From DATKDP01 sp035546335 (GTDB lineage: Bacteria; Acidobacteriota; Thermoanaerobaculia; Gp7-AA8): a stretch of 25,624 nt of DNA. A program made the position numbers and the translations under genes. Each line of letters starts with the position of its first letter. Position 1 is the first letter of the stretch. Of the stretch, positions 1 to 7,425 are shown piece by piece. The stretch is from contig DATKDP010000082.1 in NCBI GenBank assembly GCA_035546335.1, forward strand, positions 1-25,624, written 5' to 3'. Below the pieces are notes generated by a model. That model had not been told where the DNA came from. It was given only the letters and a program-made list of their open reading frames with translations, and did not search any database.

Positions 1-164
1 CACCGGCTGTGGTCCAGGCATCCTTTCAGGATGCAATCCTAATCAATGGAAGAGGCCCCTCTACTGGCGTGACAGGTAAGCACGGCCACTCACTATAGGA
101 CTCTCTACTACATCCACGTTGCAGAGATTGACGTTGCACGATCGAACCGTCAGACTGCGCGGTC
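1..164. other. Window start, no gene recognised
   Basis: No convincing coding region. There is a small perfect inverted repeat at 18-34 (6-bp stem GCATCC/GGATGC, 5-nt loop) without a T-run after it on either strand, and a short direct repeat ACGTTGCA at 118-138. An in-frame stop at 129-131 limits how far the first gene could extend upstream. Confidence 0.4.
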
Positions 165-689
165 GTGGAGCAATCGAAGGCGAAGGAGTGGAGTGCGCGC
201 CGCATTCTCATCGAGCTGTGTGATTCCGACAAGCGGCGGGCCATTCTCACCTCGTTCTGGAAGAACGCGAGCGAGCACGATCGCCTGATGCCGGCGATGC
301 AGCTGGCCAAAGCCCTCCATTTCAGGGACGAGACGATCCGGAAGGCACCCGCGGCGAAGAAGGCAGAGTGGCTCGCCTCGCGGATCACCTCGCCCATGTT
401 CGAGCAGGTCCTGGAGACGGCGCTGATGATTCACCACACCACCGAGGCGCGCGAGATGCTCGGGGCGTTTCTCGATGCCTGGGAGATCCCGCACACGAAC
501 GGCACGATCGAAGGCGACGAGTATCGCGTTCCGGCGGAAGACGATGTGCGGCGCGCCGCCGCAGCGCTCGGTGAGCGCTTCTCTCCGCAGGACATCCGCA
601 TTTATCTCGCGACTGCGGGGCTGCTCATGGGTGGAGGCTGGCGCGAGGCGACCTGGCCGGTCGTGGACTCGCCCGACACGAGCGGCTGA
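165..689 (+). CDS. Hypothetical helical protein
   Basis: A 174-residue soluble protein, apparently almost all alpha-helical, with no signal peptide or membrane segment. I do not recognise the family. The GTG at 165 is the only start available after the in-frame stop at 129-131; no clear Shine-Dalgarno precedes it. The N-terminal half is basic and amphipathic (lysine/arginine and alanine rich); the C-terminus has a glycine-rich LLMGGGW stretch. The codon pattern (strong third-position GC) supports real coding in this frame rather than the overlapping frames. It stands alone: the next gene is on the opposite strand and a hairpin repeat follows its stop by 57 bases. Function unknown. Confidence 0.6.
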   Translation: MEQSKAKEWSARRILIELCDSDKRRAILTSFWKNASEHDRLMPAMQLAKALHFRDETIRKAPAAKKAEWLASRITSPMFEQVLETALMIHHTTEAREMLGAFLDAWEIPHTNGTIEGDEYRVPAEDDVRRAAAALGERFSPQDIRIYLATAGLLMGGGWREATWPVVDSPDTSG

Positions 690-746
690 CGCGATGGCCC
701 ATCGATCGGTTCTCGTAGGGACGCGATCGGCCGAGATCGACGCTGT

Positions 747-770
747 GGCCGAAGATTCCGATCTTCGGCC
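747..770 (+). repeat. Family C hairpin repeat, single copy
   Basis: Perfect palindrome with 10-nt arms GGCCGAAGAT and ATCTTCGGCC and a TCCG loop. It is followed by CGGTGACGGACGAC, the same flank as the copies beside dut at 12660-13651. It lies 57 bases after the stop of the first gene, oriented so that the transcript of that gene would carry a UCCG (UNCG-class) loop. No T-run follows, so it is not a textbook intrinsic terminator. Confidence 0.85.
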
Positions 771-870
771 CGGTGACGGACGACGGTGTGAGCGACGGGT
801 ACGCTCGTCGCGAGCTCCCTGCCAGGCGGACGGCAACCGCGTGGTCCTCGGTTGCATCATCGCAGACGGA

Positions 871-904
871 ACAGAGGCGGGCGCGGGACGCCCGCTCTCC
901 CCTG
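871..904 (-). repeat. Family B GC-rich hairpin after a stop codon
   Basis: Read on the minus strand this is GGGGAGAGCGGGCGTCCC followed by GCGCCCGCC. The stem is GCGGGCG/CGCCCGC around a 5-nt loop. It starts six bases downstream of the TAG of the minus-strand gene ending at 910. Near-identical copies occur at 5229, 6688, 17193 and 20251. The 690-909 gap otherwise holds only this element and the family C hairpin. Confidence 0.85.
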
Positions 905-909
905 CATTG

Positions 910-1368
910 CTACACGCCGCCGGTCGAACGGATCAGCTTTCCGACGGTACGGGAGGGAACCGAGACTTCGACGTCGCCGTCACGACCGCGCACGTCGATG
1001 CGAACGCGGTCGCCATCCTTGCGGATCGTCACCCGCCCATCGTCGTGGTCGAGCTCGAGCAGCGTGAAGTCGGCGGAGCTCTCGATGTCGTCGGCGAGCG
1101 CTTCCGCCACGGGCGACCAGACGTCCACCGCTTCGTCCATGTTGCAGAAGCCGGGACGGGCAACCACGCGAATCGCTCCCGCTCCCCCATGAATGACGAC
1201 CGCGGGAATCGGCAGTCTCACCCGTGTGCCGCCTCGATCGTGAACGCTCACCTCGATGAGTCCGAACTGATGGATGACTCCCCAGATCAACGCACCGATG
1301 ACTGCGAACTGCAGGATCAGGATGAGCCCGACGAGCGCAACGAATTTCAGCAGTCCCTTCATCATCAT
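910..1368 (-). CDS. Small single-pass membrane protein, unknown function
   Basis: Up to 152 residues. Residues 4-32 form one hydrophobic segment, followed by an exported or periplasmic, mostly beta, domain of about 115 residues rich in aspartate and arginine. The family is not recognised. Three consecutive ATG codons (1368, 1365, 1362) are possible starts. A GAGGAG Shine-Dalgarno directly abuts the first ATG, so the third, six bases further on, has the best spacing. It lies four bases after the stop of the upstream gene (1373-1930), whose last codons contain the ribosome-binding site, so the pair is almost certainly one operon with coupled translation. A family B hairpin follows the stop. Confidence 0.72.
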   Translation of the reverse strand: MMMKGLLKFVALVGLILILQFAVIGALIWGVIHQFGLIEVSVHDRGGTRVRLPIPAVVIHGGAGAIRVVARPGFCNMDEAVDVWSPVAEALADDIESSADFTLLELDHDDGRVTIRKDGDRVRIDVRGRDGDVEVSVPSRTVGKLIRSTGGV

Positions 1369-1372
1369 CTCC

Positions 1373-1930
1373 TCAATCGGGAACGTTGTCTGCCCAGATG
1401 TGAACGCTCGCCCCGTCGGATCCTCGGAGCAACAGATCCCCTTCCCCGCGCCTCACGATCTCTCGGACTGCGGCGGCCACGTCGAGCTCGTCGCCTCTGC
1501 CCGAAACGAGCGCTTCCGCCATCCAGACCGGCATCCTGATCTCACTCTCGTTCCGCCATCGCCTCTCGCGAGCCGTCACGACGAGCGTCTCCCCCTCGCG
1601 GATCGCCGAGAGCTGCTTCTCTCTGGAGATGATCGTCGCCTGGATCCCGTTCGCGCTGCTCGTGGCCGCACGAACGAGACTCCGCAGCTCCGCCCCATCG
1701 AGATCTTCGCCACGCAGGGAGATCCGGCATCGGCCCGCCCTGCTTTGGAGAAGGGCGGGAAGCGCCCTGCCGATCGACTCGAAAGGAAGATTGATGGCGA
1801 TGCGCGAGCGATCTCGCGGTGAGCCTTCGATCCGGCCTTCTATCCGGACATGGAGCCAGAGATCGGCCGCGCGCATCTCCACAGGAACCGTGAGAAGTAG
1901 CAGGACGATCATTGGTGTGCCGTATCGCAT
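1373..1930 (-). CDS. Exported protein of unknown function
   Basis: 185 residues with an N-terminal signal sequence (MRYGTPMIVLLLL... ending near EMRAAD, residues 1-22). The mature part opens with LWLHVRIEG and then RIAINLPFESIG. That pattern resembles the short beta-strand plus helix module seen in small acidobacterial proteins encoded beside anti-sigma or adhesion-type (DUF4097-like) genes; this resemblance is from memory and weak. The rest is arginine- and glutamate-rich alpha/beta. It is the first gene of an operon with the small membrane protein that starts four bases after its stop. The two may act together at the membrane, but nothing in the sequence gives a reaction or substrate. Confidence 0.68.
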   Translation of the reverse strand: MRYGTPMIVLLLLTVPVEMRAADLWLHVRIEGRIEGSPRDRSRIAINLPFESIGRALPALLQSRAGRCRISLRGEDLDGAELRSLVRAATSSANGIQATIISREKQLSAIREGETLVVTARERRWRNESEIRMPVWMAEALVSGRGDELDVAAAVREIVRRGEGDLLLRGSDGASVHIWADNVPD

Positions 1931-2058
1931 GTTCGACTCGAGGCGTTCTGGCCCGGGTGGCTGTCCCCGGGGCCTGAAAGAATCAAACGGCGGCGGGGTG
2001 AAAAGGTTTCAGGGCGGGAGGCGATCTTGCATCCGAAGAGGCGGGCGCTTCGAGCGGG

Positions 2059-2967
2059 TCAGATGCGAAGCGACTCCGCTTCCATCACCACGTCCGATCG
2101 CTCTTTCTCCGCGCGCGGAGGGAAAAGAAACTGCAGCACCTCCGGCATCCGCTCCCCCCACGCGCTCTCGTGATGCGCTCCCTCGGTCACCTCGACGTAC
2201 CGAAGCCGTCCGCGATCCCATCCCTTCTCGATGAGAGCATCCCGCAATCGCCGCGCGTCGGAGACGGCGGTATCGGATTCGCGATCGCCCACATCGATCC
2301 AGATCGCGCTGTCCGTCGATCGCGGAAGCCGCTGCACCATCCGAACGATCATCCGGTCGTCCCACCAGACGGAGGGTGAGAGGGCGGCGACTCGTCCGAA
2401 GACCTCGGGGTGGCGAAGAGCGATCGAAAGAGCGGCGAGACCGCCGAGGGAGGAGCCGCCGATCGCGGCGCCATCGCTTCCCGAAGCGGTGGGAAAGCGC
2501 GCTTCGATCGCCGGCTTCAATTCTTCGAGAACGAAACGCTCGTATGTCTCCCCCCGGCCGGAGCGGCGGTGCCTGCGATCACGAGTCTGCGTGTACTCCT
2601 CGATCCGCGCGGATCCGCCATGGAAGATCCCGGCGATGATCAGCGGTTCGATCCGTTTCTGCTCGATCAGCCGATCGGCCGTCTCCCGCAGCCGCCACGA
2701 ATGCCCGCCGAAGGCGAGCCTGTCGAAGAAAAGATTCTGGCCGTCCTGAACGTAGAAAACGGGATAGCGCTTGCCGGGCTCCTCCGCGTACGACGGAGGG
2801 AGATAGAGAAGGACATCGCGCGCCCCTTTCAGGTGCTTCGAATCGATCGTCAGCCGGATGATCCGGTCGATGCCGTCGATCTCCCGCCAGTCGACATCGC
2901 GGCGACGGGTCGCACGCAATCGACTCGAAACTCGCTGCAGAATCTCTTCGATGGATCGTCGCATCAT
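2059..2967 (-). CDS. Putative esterase (alpha/beta-hydrolase, esterase D/Fes-like)
   Basis: 302 residues matching the putative esterase family (Pfam PF00756: enterochelin esterase, esterase D, mycolyltransferases). Typical elements appear in order: RDVLLYLPPSY (residues 51-60), YPVFYVQDGQNLF (68-80), the nucleophile elbow IGGSSLGG with Ser173, the AALSPSVWW strand (195-202), an acid candidate in IDVGDRE (Asp228/Glu230), and GAHHESAW carrying the catalytic His265 or His266. No signal peptide, so probably cytoplasmic. It would hydrolyse an ester or acyl-conjugated substrate; which one cannot be told, and no siderophore genes are nearby. Two adjacent ATGs (2967, 2964) are possible starts; no strong Shine-Dalgarno is visible. 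It is transcribed in the same direction as the two-gene operon downstream, 128 bases away. Confidence 0.88.
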   Translation of the reverse strand: MMRRSIEEILQRVSSRLRATRRRDVDWREIDGIDRIIRLTIDSKHLKGARDVLLYLPPSYAEEPGKRYPVFYVQDGQNLFFDRLAFGGHSWRLRETADRLIEQKRIEPLIIAGIFHGGSARIEEYTQTRDRRHRRSGRGETYERFVLEELKPAIEARFPTASGSDGAAIGGSSLGGLAALSIALRHPEVFGRVAALSPSVWWDDRMIVRMVQRLPRSTDSAIWIDVGDRESDTAVSDARRLRDALIEKGWDRGRLRYVEVTEGAHHESAWGERMPEVLQFLFPPRAEKERSDVVMEAESLRI

Positions 2968-3053
2968 GGTCGCCGCGACGCATTCTGGAGGGGGGCGCCG
3001 CAGGTTTCAACCCCTGACACCAAATCTGCAGTCTTCATTCCCTCCCTGCAACG

Positions 3054-3400
3054 CGCGCTTCCCGAGCCCGGACCCGCGCCCGGTCTTCGACTCTTTGCAA
3101 ATGCTTTTGGATAGGTTCTTGAAACCGAAGTCTGAGGATTCGTCTCTCAGAGTTTGATCATGGAAGCCGGGCGCGGGCTCGGGCGCGGGCACGGGCACGG
3201 GTGGCTCACTCGCTCGGGTGCCGGGATTTGATCATTTGGTCAGTATCTGTGCGATGCGGTCGAGAAAGGCCTGAACCGAGATACTCAACTCCGACCAGGT
3301 TCAGTCCCGAAGCAGGCAACCGGCGCCTTTCCCGAGCCCGCGCCCGAGCCCGCGCCCGGCCTTTGACTCTCAAATTTTCAAATATTTTTGGGTAGGCCTA
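3054..3400. repeat. Low-complexity GCCCGA/GCCCGC repeats in a long divergent gap
   Basis: The 502-base gap between divergent genes (2968-3469) holds no credible gene. Two related ~75-base segments (3054-3120 and 3323-3400) each start with CCCGAGCCCG-type hexamer runs and continue into a T/A-rich stretch with CTTTG or CTTCG, GACTCT, CAAAT, TTTTGG and GTAGG-like steps. A third GC hexamer run in the opposite sense (GGGCGCGGGCTCGGGCG...) lies at 3166-3201 between them. The AT-rich ends (e.g. CAAATTTTCAAATATTTTTGG at 3371-3391) contrast with the GC hexamers. Promoters for both flanking genes should be in this gap but I cannot assign them. Confidence 0.6.
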
Positions 3401-3469
3401 GGTGAGAGCCGCTCTTGCATGAGAGATCATCGGCCAAACCAATCGCTCCGATTCCCGTAGAATCGAAGT

Positions 3470-4576
3470 GTGGCACGCTTCCACGACTGGGTCGATCTCG
3501 CCGGATCAACGTTTCGATCGCTCGATTCGAATCACGTCACCGGGCTCTATTCCGTCGAATGGGCGGAGGCGAAAGAACGTCTGATCGAGGAGCATCGCGA
3601 ACAGATCGAGCGGGAGCCGAAACGATTCAATCGCACGCTGAGGACCGCCAGCGCGGTGATGTACGGGCTGACCCGGCGGCTCGCGCCGGCGCGCCGGCTC
3701 CTCTTCGCAATCGCAGTGCTGCTCGGAATCGCCGGTGTGGTCAGCCTTCTGGTTGTGCACCATGACGTTCCGCTTGAGCGCGTCGCCGGCATCGCGGCGT
3801 CCCTCGCCATTCTCACGCTCCTTCTCGCGCTCGAGCTGATCGACAAGATCAAGTTCCGCGACGAGCTCGTTCTCGCTCGCGAGCTTCAGGCAGACCTTCT
3901 CCCCCGCACTCTTCCCGAAATGGACGGTTTCGAGCTGTCCGCGCACAACGAGATCGCCAACATGGTCGGTGGCGACATCTACGACTTCATCCCGTTGCGA
4001 AATGGCCGGCTCGCCGTGCTGTTCGGCGATGCTTCGGGCCATGGAATGGCCGCCGGCCTGGTGATGGCAGTCGCCCATGCAGCGTTTCGAACTCAGCTCG
4101 AGATCGATCCGACTCCCGAAGCGATGTTCTCCACTCTGAACCGCATTCTCTGCCGCACAGGGACATCACGATCGTTCTTCGCCGGAATCTACCTTCTACT
4201 CTCACCCGACGGCACGTTCGAGCTCATCGTGGCGGGCCATCCTCCCCTCCTGCAACTCGGGCATGATGGAACCGTTCGACGCTCGATCGGTCTGGGTGCG
4301 TATCCCCTCGGCATCAAGAACGAAGCCAGCTGGATTCGCGACAGCGGGGCGATCGTGTCGGGCGAGACTCTCCTGCTCCACTCCGACGGACTCGCCGAAG
4401 CGCGAAGCCCCCAGGGAGAGGACTTCGGCTACGATCGCATCGCGCTGATCGCCGGGCGCGCGACCTCTCTGCCGGCCGACGAGATGCTGATGGCCATCGT
4501 CGACGAGTACAAGTGGTTCGTGGCACGACGACCACCCGAAGACGACATCTCGCTTGCCGTGATCCGCGGCCAGTAG
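3470..4576 (+). CDS. Membrane PP2C/SpoIIE-type serine phosphatase (RsbU-like)
   Basis: 368 residues. A cytoplasmic N-terminus is followed by two membrane segments (about 76-97 and 103-124), a short signalling helix DELVLARELQADLLP (131-145), and a full SpoIIE phosphatase domain (about 150-365). Metal-binding motifs are present: GGDIYDF (167-173), FGDASGHGMAAG (185-196), LLLHSDGLAEAR and the final DDISLAVI. Known relatives dephosphorylate anti-anti-sigma (STAS) proteins in partner-switching control of sigma factors. No STAS or RsbW-type partner gene is encoded in this window, so the target must lie elsewhere. Start is the GTG at 3470; no good Shine-Dalgarno is visible. The TetR-type gene follows 49 bases later on the same strand and may be co-transcribed. 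Confidence 0.9.
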   Translation: MARFHDWVDLAGSTFRSLDSNHVTGLYSVEWAEAKERLIEEHREQIEREPKRFNRTLRTASAVMYGLTRRLAPARRLLFAIAVLLGIAGVVSLLVVHHDVPLERVAGIAASLAILTLLLALELIDKIKFRDELVLARELQADLLPRTLPEMDGFELSAHNEIANMVGGDIYDFIPLRNGRLAVLFGDASGHGMAAGLVMAVAHAAFRTQLEIDPTPEAMFSTLNRILCRTGTSRSFFAGIYLLLSPDGTFELIVAGHPPLLQLGHDGTVRRSIGLGAYPLGIKNEASWIRDSGAIVSGETLLLHSDGLAEARSPQGEDFGYDRIALIAGRATSLPADEMLMAIVDEYKWFVARRPPEDDISLAVIRGQ

Positions 4577-4625
4577 TACCGCTACCATTGACCTTGCGCG
4601 GCTGACGGACTACCCTTCCGCTCGC

Positions 4626-5228
4626 ATGCCCATCGACCTCGAAAACACACAAAGCTCGCGCGCCCGGCTTCTCGCTTCGGGAAAGACTCTCTTCGCGAAG
4701 CATGGCTACGAGCAGACATCGACCGCTTCGATCGCCCGCGAAGCGATGACATCGGAGTCGCAGCTCATTCGCAACTTCGGCGGAAAGGCGGGGCTGCTGC
4801 AGGCGATCTTCAATCAGTGCTGGGAACCGCTGAACAGGAAGATCGCCGAGCGCGTCGGCGAAGCACCGAGCGCGAGAGACGCGATCCAATCGATCCTGTC
4901 GATTCTGATCGACGAGTTTCTTCGCGATCAGGAGATTGCATTTCTGTTTCTCTTCGAAGGGCGTCGTTTTCGCGGGCACCAACACGAGGTCGCCCTCTCC
5001 GAAGGTTTCGTCGAATTCCTCCAACTGATGCACCGGTTGATCGAGCGCGCCCAGGAGGAAGGAAGTCTGGGAAGGCATTATCAGCAGGCGGCGCTCGCAT
5101 CGGCGATCATGGGGGCAGCCGAAGGAATGATCCGCGATCGGCTCGCGGCGATTCGATCAGGGCTTCCCCCGCCGTTCTCGGAGGACGACATCCGCCAGAT
5201 GTTCCAGTCGCTGTTCGAAGCGCTGTAG
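4626..5228 (+). CDS. TetR/AcrR-family transcriptional regulator
   Basis: 200 residues. The N-terminal helix-turn-helix (about residues 11-60) shows the family pattern: RARLLASGKTLFAKHGYEQT, then the TSTASIAREA helix pair and the LIRNFGGKAGLLQAIF ending, where the usual tyrosine-phenylalanine is Asn-Phe. The rest is an all-helical ligand-binding and dimerisation domain; it ends with DDIRQMFQSLFEAL. As a family member it should bind a palindromic operator and release it on ligand binding. No obvious operator next to its own start was found. It follows the SpoIIE phosphatase by 49 bases. A family B hairpin begins one base after its TAG. Confidence 0.92.
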   Translation: MPIDLENTQSSRARLLASGKTLFAKHGYEQTSTASIAREAMTSESQLIRNFGGKAGLLQAIFNQCWEPLNRKIAERVGEAPSARDAIQSILSILIDEFLRDQEIAFLFLFEGRRFRGHQHEVALSEGFVEFLQLMHRLIERAQEEGSLGRHYQQAALASAIMGAAEGMIRDRLAAIRSGLPPPFSEDDIRQMFQSLFEAL

Positions 5229-5377
5229 AGGAGAGCGGGCGTCCCGCGCCCGCCCCTGTCGCAAATCGCGAGAGTGCGCCAGGTGTACTGGTGAGGGCCG
5301 TCCACACGATTGATTGGACCCGTTTCGAGATCCCTCGCCTTCCCACCCACCCGCTCGCGTCCAATGACACTGGCCCT
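5229..5377 (+). repeat. Family B extended repeat, copy 1
   Basis: It begins immediately after the TetR stop with GGAGAGCGGGCGTCCCGCGC (hairpin stem GCGGGCG/CGCCCGC). It continues through a conserved tail (TCGCAAATCGCGAGAGTGCG, CCAGGTG, GTCCACACGATTGATTGG, TTCGAGATCCCTCGCCTTCC, CACCCACCCGC) to AATGACACTGGC. The whole ~150 bases recurs inverted at about 6560-6720, on the other side of the DUF2400 gene, with only scattered substitutions. Together with the next element it fills the 312-base gap 5229-5540, which contains no gene. Confidence 0.85.
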
Positions 5378-5496
5378 GCCGTCATCCTGAGCGAGGGCGA
5401 AGTGCGGGCGTGAGTGAAGGATCTGCGTTCTTGGACAGTTGCCGATCGCAGATCCTTCGCTCACGCCCACCCAACCGCCTCGCTCAGGATGACGGC
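5378..5496. repeat. Family A long inverted repeat, copy 1
   Basis: A ~119-base palindromic element. The outer arms are GCCGTCATCCTGAGCGAGG and its exact complement at the right end; inner arms (A)AGGATCTGCG and CGCAGATCCTT surround a ~19-base centre. The middle of each arm (GGGCGTGAGTGAAGG against CCTTCGCTCACGCCC) pairs imperfectly. It sits between AATGACACTGGC and AAGGTTTGCGGTGTCATT, two sequences that are directly joined in the other extended B copy (6551-6580). No coding capacity. Behaves like a MITE or other non-autonomous palindromic element. Confidence 0.8.
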
Positions 5497-5540
5497 AAGG
5501 TTTGCGGTGTCATTCTCTCTTCAGGGGCGCGCCGCCCATC

Positions 5541-6413
5541 TCAACACGGGAAGCGGCAGACGTCTCGGAGCAGACAGATATCGCAGTTCGCCTTGCTCCT
5601 CTTCCGGCTGCAGCGATCGAGAATTCCGAGCCGGCAGATCGCGAAATCGTACCGGATCGGATCGGCCGCATCGAAGCTCGCCAGCTGATCCGTCAGCAGA
5701 CGTGCAGTCTTCCAGTCGCTGGCCTTTCGCCGATTCAACCCGAGAAAGGTCGAGATGCGATGCACGTGCGTGTCGAGGGGAACGATCAGCCGTGCAGGGT
5801 CGACGAACGTCCAGAGTCCGAGATCGGGAGGCTCGCGACGAACCATCCAACGAAGGTAGAGATTCATCCGCTTGCATGCGCTGCCGTCGCGCGGTGAGGT
5901 CAACAGATAGCGCATCGCGCGCTGCACACTCGCCCCCGTGAGTCTTTCCCCCTCGAGCATTGCATCGACGAATCGGGCCAGCGCCTCGCCGATGTCCCGC
6001 TCGCCGGCGCGATCGCATCGGCGGAAGAGATCGCCGAGCGTCCCGTGCTCCCGAATCGCCGTGGAGAGGATCGAGAGAAACGCCACCAGCTCGGGCGTCT
6101 TGTGAAATCGGTGAGAAAAACCGGCAAACCGCCGCGTCGCCTCTCGCCGGCCGAACAGATCGCGGAGATAGACGTACGGGCTCTCACCCATCGCATCGAG
6201 CACTCTTCCGATGTTCGTAACGATCATACGGGCGCGACCGTAGGCGAAGGCCGCGACGATCAGTCCCGCGGTCTCCTGATCGAGTGGATCATCGAAGCGG
6301 AGCACGAGCTCGAGCGGATCGGGAGAGAGTGTGCGCAGGTCGAACGTCTCGACGAGCGTGTCGAGCCGCTCGGCGAGCAGTCGGCGGTTGCGGATTGGCC
6401 GGATCTGCGGCAT
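5541..6413 (-). CDS. TIGR02757/DUF2400 family protein, HhH-GPD-like with four-cysteine cluster
   Basis: 290 residues from the ATG at 6413; a TTG at 6449 would add 12 residues, but family members begin close to the LLAERLDTLVETF helix. Family signatures: DPLELVLRF near residue 30, AGLIVAAFAYGRARMI (about 47-62) and KRMNLYLRWMVR (about 181-192). After LIVPLDTHVHRISTFLGL (about 209-226) the C-terminus carries Cys268-X8-Cys277-X2-Cys280-X5-Cys286. The LDTHV plus cysteine layout closely parallels endonuclease III (VDTHV-type aspartate and C-X6-C-X2-C-X5-C iron-sulfur cluster), suggesting a DNA-glycosylase-like fold with Lys181 and Asp214 as active-site candidates. That functional reading is inference. 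The gene is isolated and flanked by inverted repeat copies. Confidence 0.88.
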   Translation of the reverse strand: MPQIRPIRNRRLLAERLDTLVETFDLRTLSPDPLELVLRFDDPLDQETAGLIVAAFAYGRARMIVTNIGRVLDAMGESPYVYLRDLFGRREATRRFAGFSHRFHKTPELVAFLSILSTAIREHGTLGDLFRRCDRAGERDIGEALARFVDAMLEGERLTGASVQRAMRYLLTSPRDGSACKRMNLYLRWMVRREPPDLGLWTFVDPARLIVPLDTHVHRISTFLGLNRRKASDWKTARLLTDQLASFDAADPIRYDFAICRLGILDRCSRKRSKANCDICLLRDVCRFPC

Positions 6414-6550
6414 TCGATGCCGGAGAGAACAGCGGGGCGCGTCAACCAAATTGCGGGATTCGTCGGGCCCTGGCGATCTCGCAATTCTTCACAGGTGCGG
6501 GCGCCGCCGTCATCCCGAGCCCGAAAAACAGCGCTGTGCGCCGCTGAAGA

Positions 6551-6720
6551 TGGAATGACACCGCAAACCTTGCCAGTGTCATTAGAAGCGGGTGGGTGGG
6601 TCGGAAGGCGAGGGATCTCGAAGCGGGTCCAATCAATCGCGTGGACGGCCCTCGCCAAGTGCACCTGGCGCACTCTCGCAATTTGCGACAGGGGCGGGCG
6701 CGGGACGCCCGCTCTCCCGA
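6551..6720 (-). repeat. Family B extended repeat, copy 2 (inverted, lacks the A insert)
   Basis: Read on the minus strand it starts one base-triplet after the PrcB-like gene's stop codon (6726-6728) with GGGAGAGCGGGCGTCCCGCG. It runs through the same tail as copy 1 to AATGACACTGGC and directly on to AAGGTTTGCGGTGTCATTCC at 6551-6571. In copy 1 a 119-base family A palindrome separates those last two pieces. A decayed A-like end (CGTCATCCCGAGCCC) lies further left at 6508-6522. The gap 6414-6725 holds no gene. Confidence 0.85.
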
Positions 6721-6725
6721 GGTGA

Positions 6726-7271
6726 TCACTGAACCGGGGTCTCGGTCATCGCCACCCGGTTCCCTTCGCTCGTCCACTCGGCACGCGTGAAGGTGCGAAG
6801 CGGAACCGCAACGACCGCATACGGAGCGGTGAATGCCTGCGTGACCATGTCGCCCGGACCCGGTTCTCCCAGTCGCGCCTCGAGAACGAGCGTTCCGTCG
6901 CGGACGGCGACCTCGGTCATCTCGACGGAATAGCCGCCCGTAGGTCGCGCCGGAACGAGTAGGAAGACGACGGTCTCACGACCGAAGTCGACGGCGGAGA
7001 TGGGATGATCTCCCAGGTACTGGTGCCAAAGCCGCTCGTAGGTCGCGCGATCGCGGGCCACGGCCATGAAGGGATCGCGCGACGCTGCCCCATCGGGCCG
7101 GGCCAGAAGCGAGTGCCCTCCCTCGCTCACCATGCGGAAGGTCGTGCTCATCCTGTCGCCCCGGCCGGAAGAGCCCGGCCGCGCGTTTCCTCCTTCCTCC
7201 TGCGAGGTCTGATCATACGGGATGCACGAGCTCAAAGCTGCAACGAGAAGAAGCGCCAGCAGTCTCATCAT
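6726..7271 (-). CDS. Lipoprotein with PrcB-like C-terminal domain
   Basis: 181 residues from the ATG at 7271 (a second ATG follows at 7268). The open frame extends to 7370, but the upstream part is basic and unlike a leader, whereas from 7271 there is a clean lipoprotein signal: LLALLLVAALSSC with Cys16 as the lipidation site, preceded by GGGAGGGG about nine bases upstream. After a glycine/serine linker (about 20-45) the C-terminal ~120 residues match the PrcB_C type: a YERLW helix, DFGRETVVFLLV, RPTGGYSVEMTEV and a final basic strand. In Treponema the PrcB protein stabilises a protease complex; this protein is more probably a generic surface lipoprotein with that fold. It diverges from the giant repeat protein, sharing a 154-base intergenic region. 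Confidence 0.82.
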   Translation of the reverse strand: MMRLLALLLVAALSSCIPYDQTSQEEGGNARPGSSGRGDRMSTTFRMVSEGGHSLLARPDGAASRDPFMAVARDRATYERLWHQYLGDHPISAVDFGRETVVFLLVPARPTGGYSVEMTEVAVRDGTLVLEARLGEPGPGDMVTQAFTAPYAVVAVPLRTFTRAEWTSEGNRVAMTETPVQ

Positions 7272-7425
7272 GATCGATTCACCCCTCCCGCGGCCAGCCC
7301 ATGCAACATTGCTTCCGACTCGGCGCGCCGAGAAGAGCGGGAACTTTTTCGAGCGCGCGCGCGTAAACACAGAGGCTGATCTCCTGGTCTAACGATCAGC
7401 AAACTCCGCTGATGGGGGCTCGTCC

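Noticed and set aside
475..1539. 354-residue plus-strand open frame
   Set aside because: Crosses the end of the first gene, two repeat elements and runs antisense to two genes with signal or membrane segments.
3149..3163. AGAGTTTGATCATGG, identical to the conserved 5' start of 16S rRNA
   Set aside because: Only 15 bases match; the sequence then diverges at once into GC hexamers, with no further rRNA helices. Treated as coincidence.
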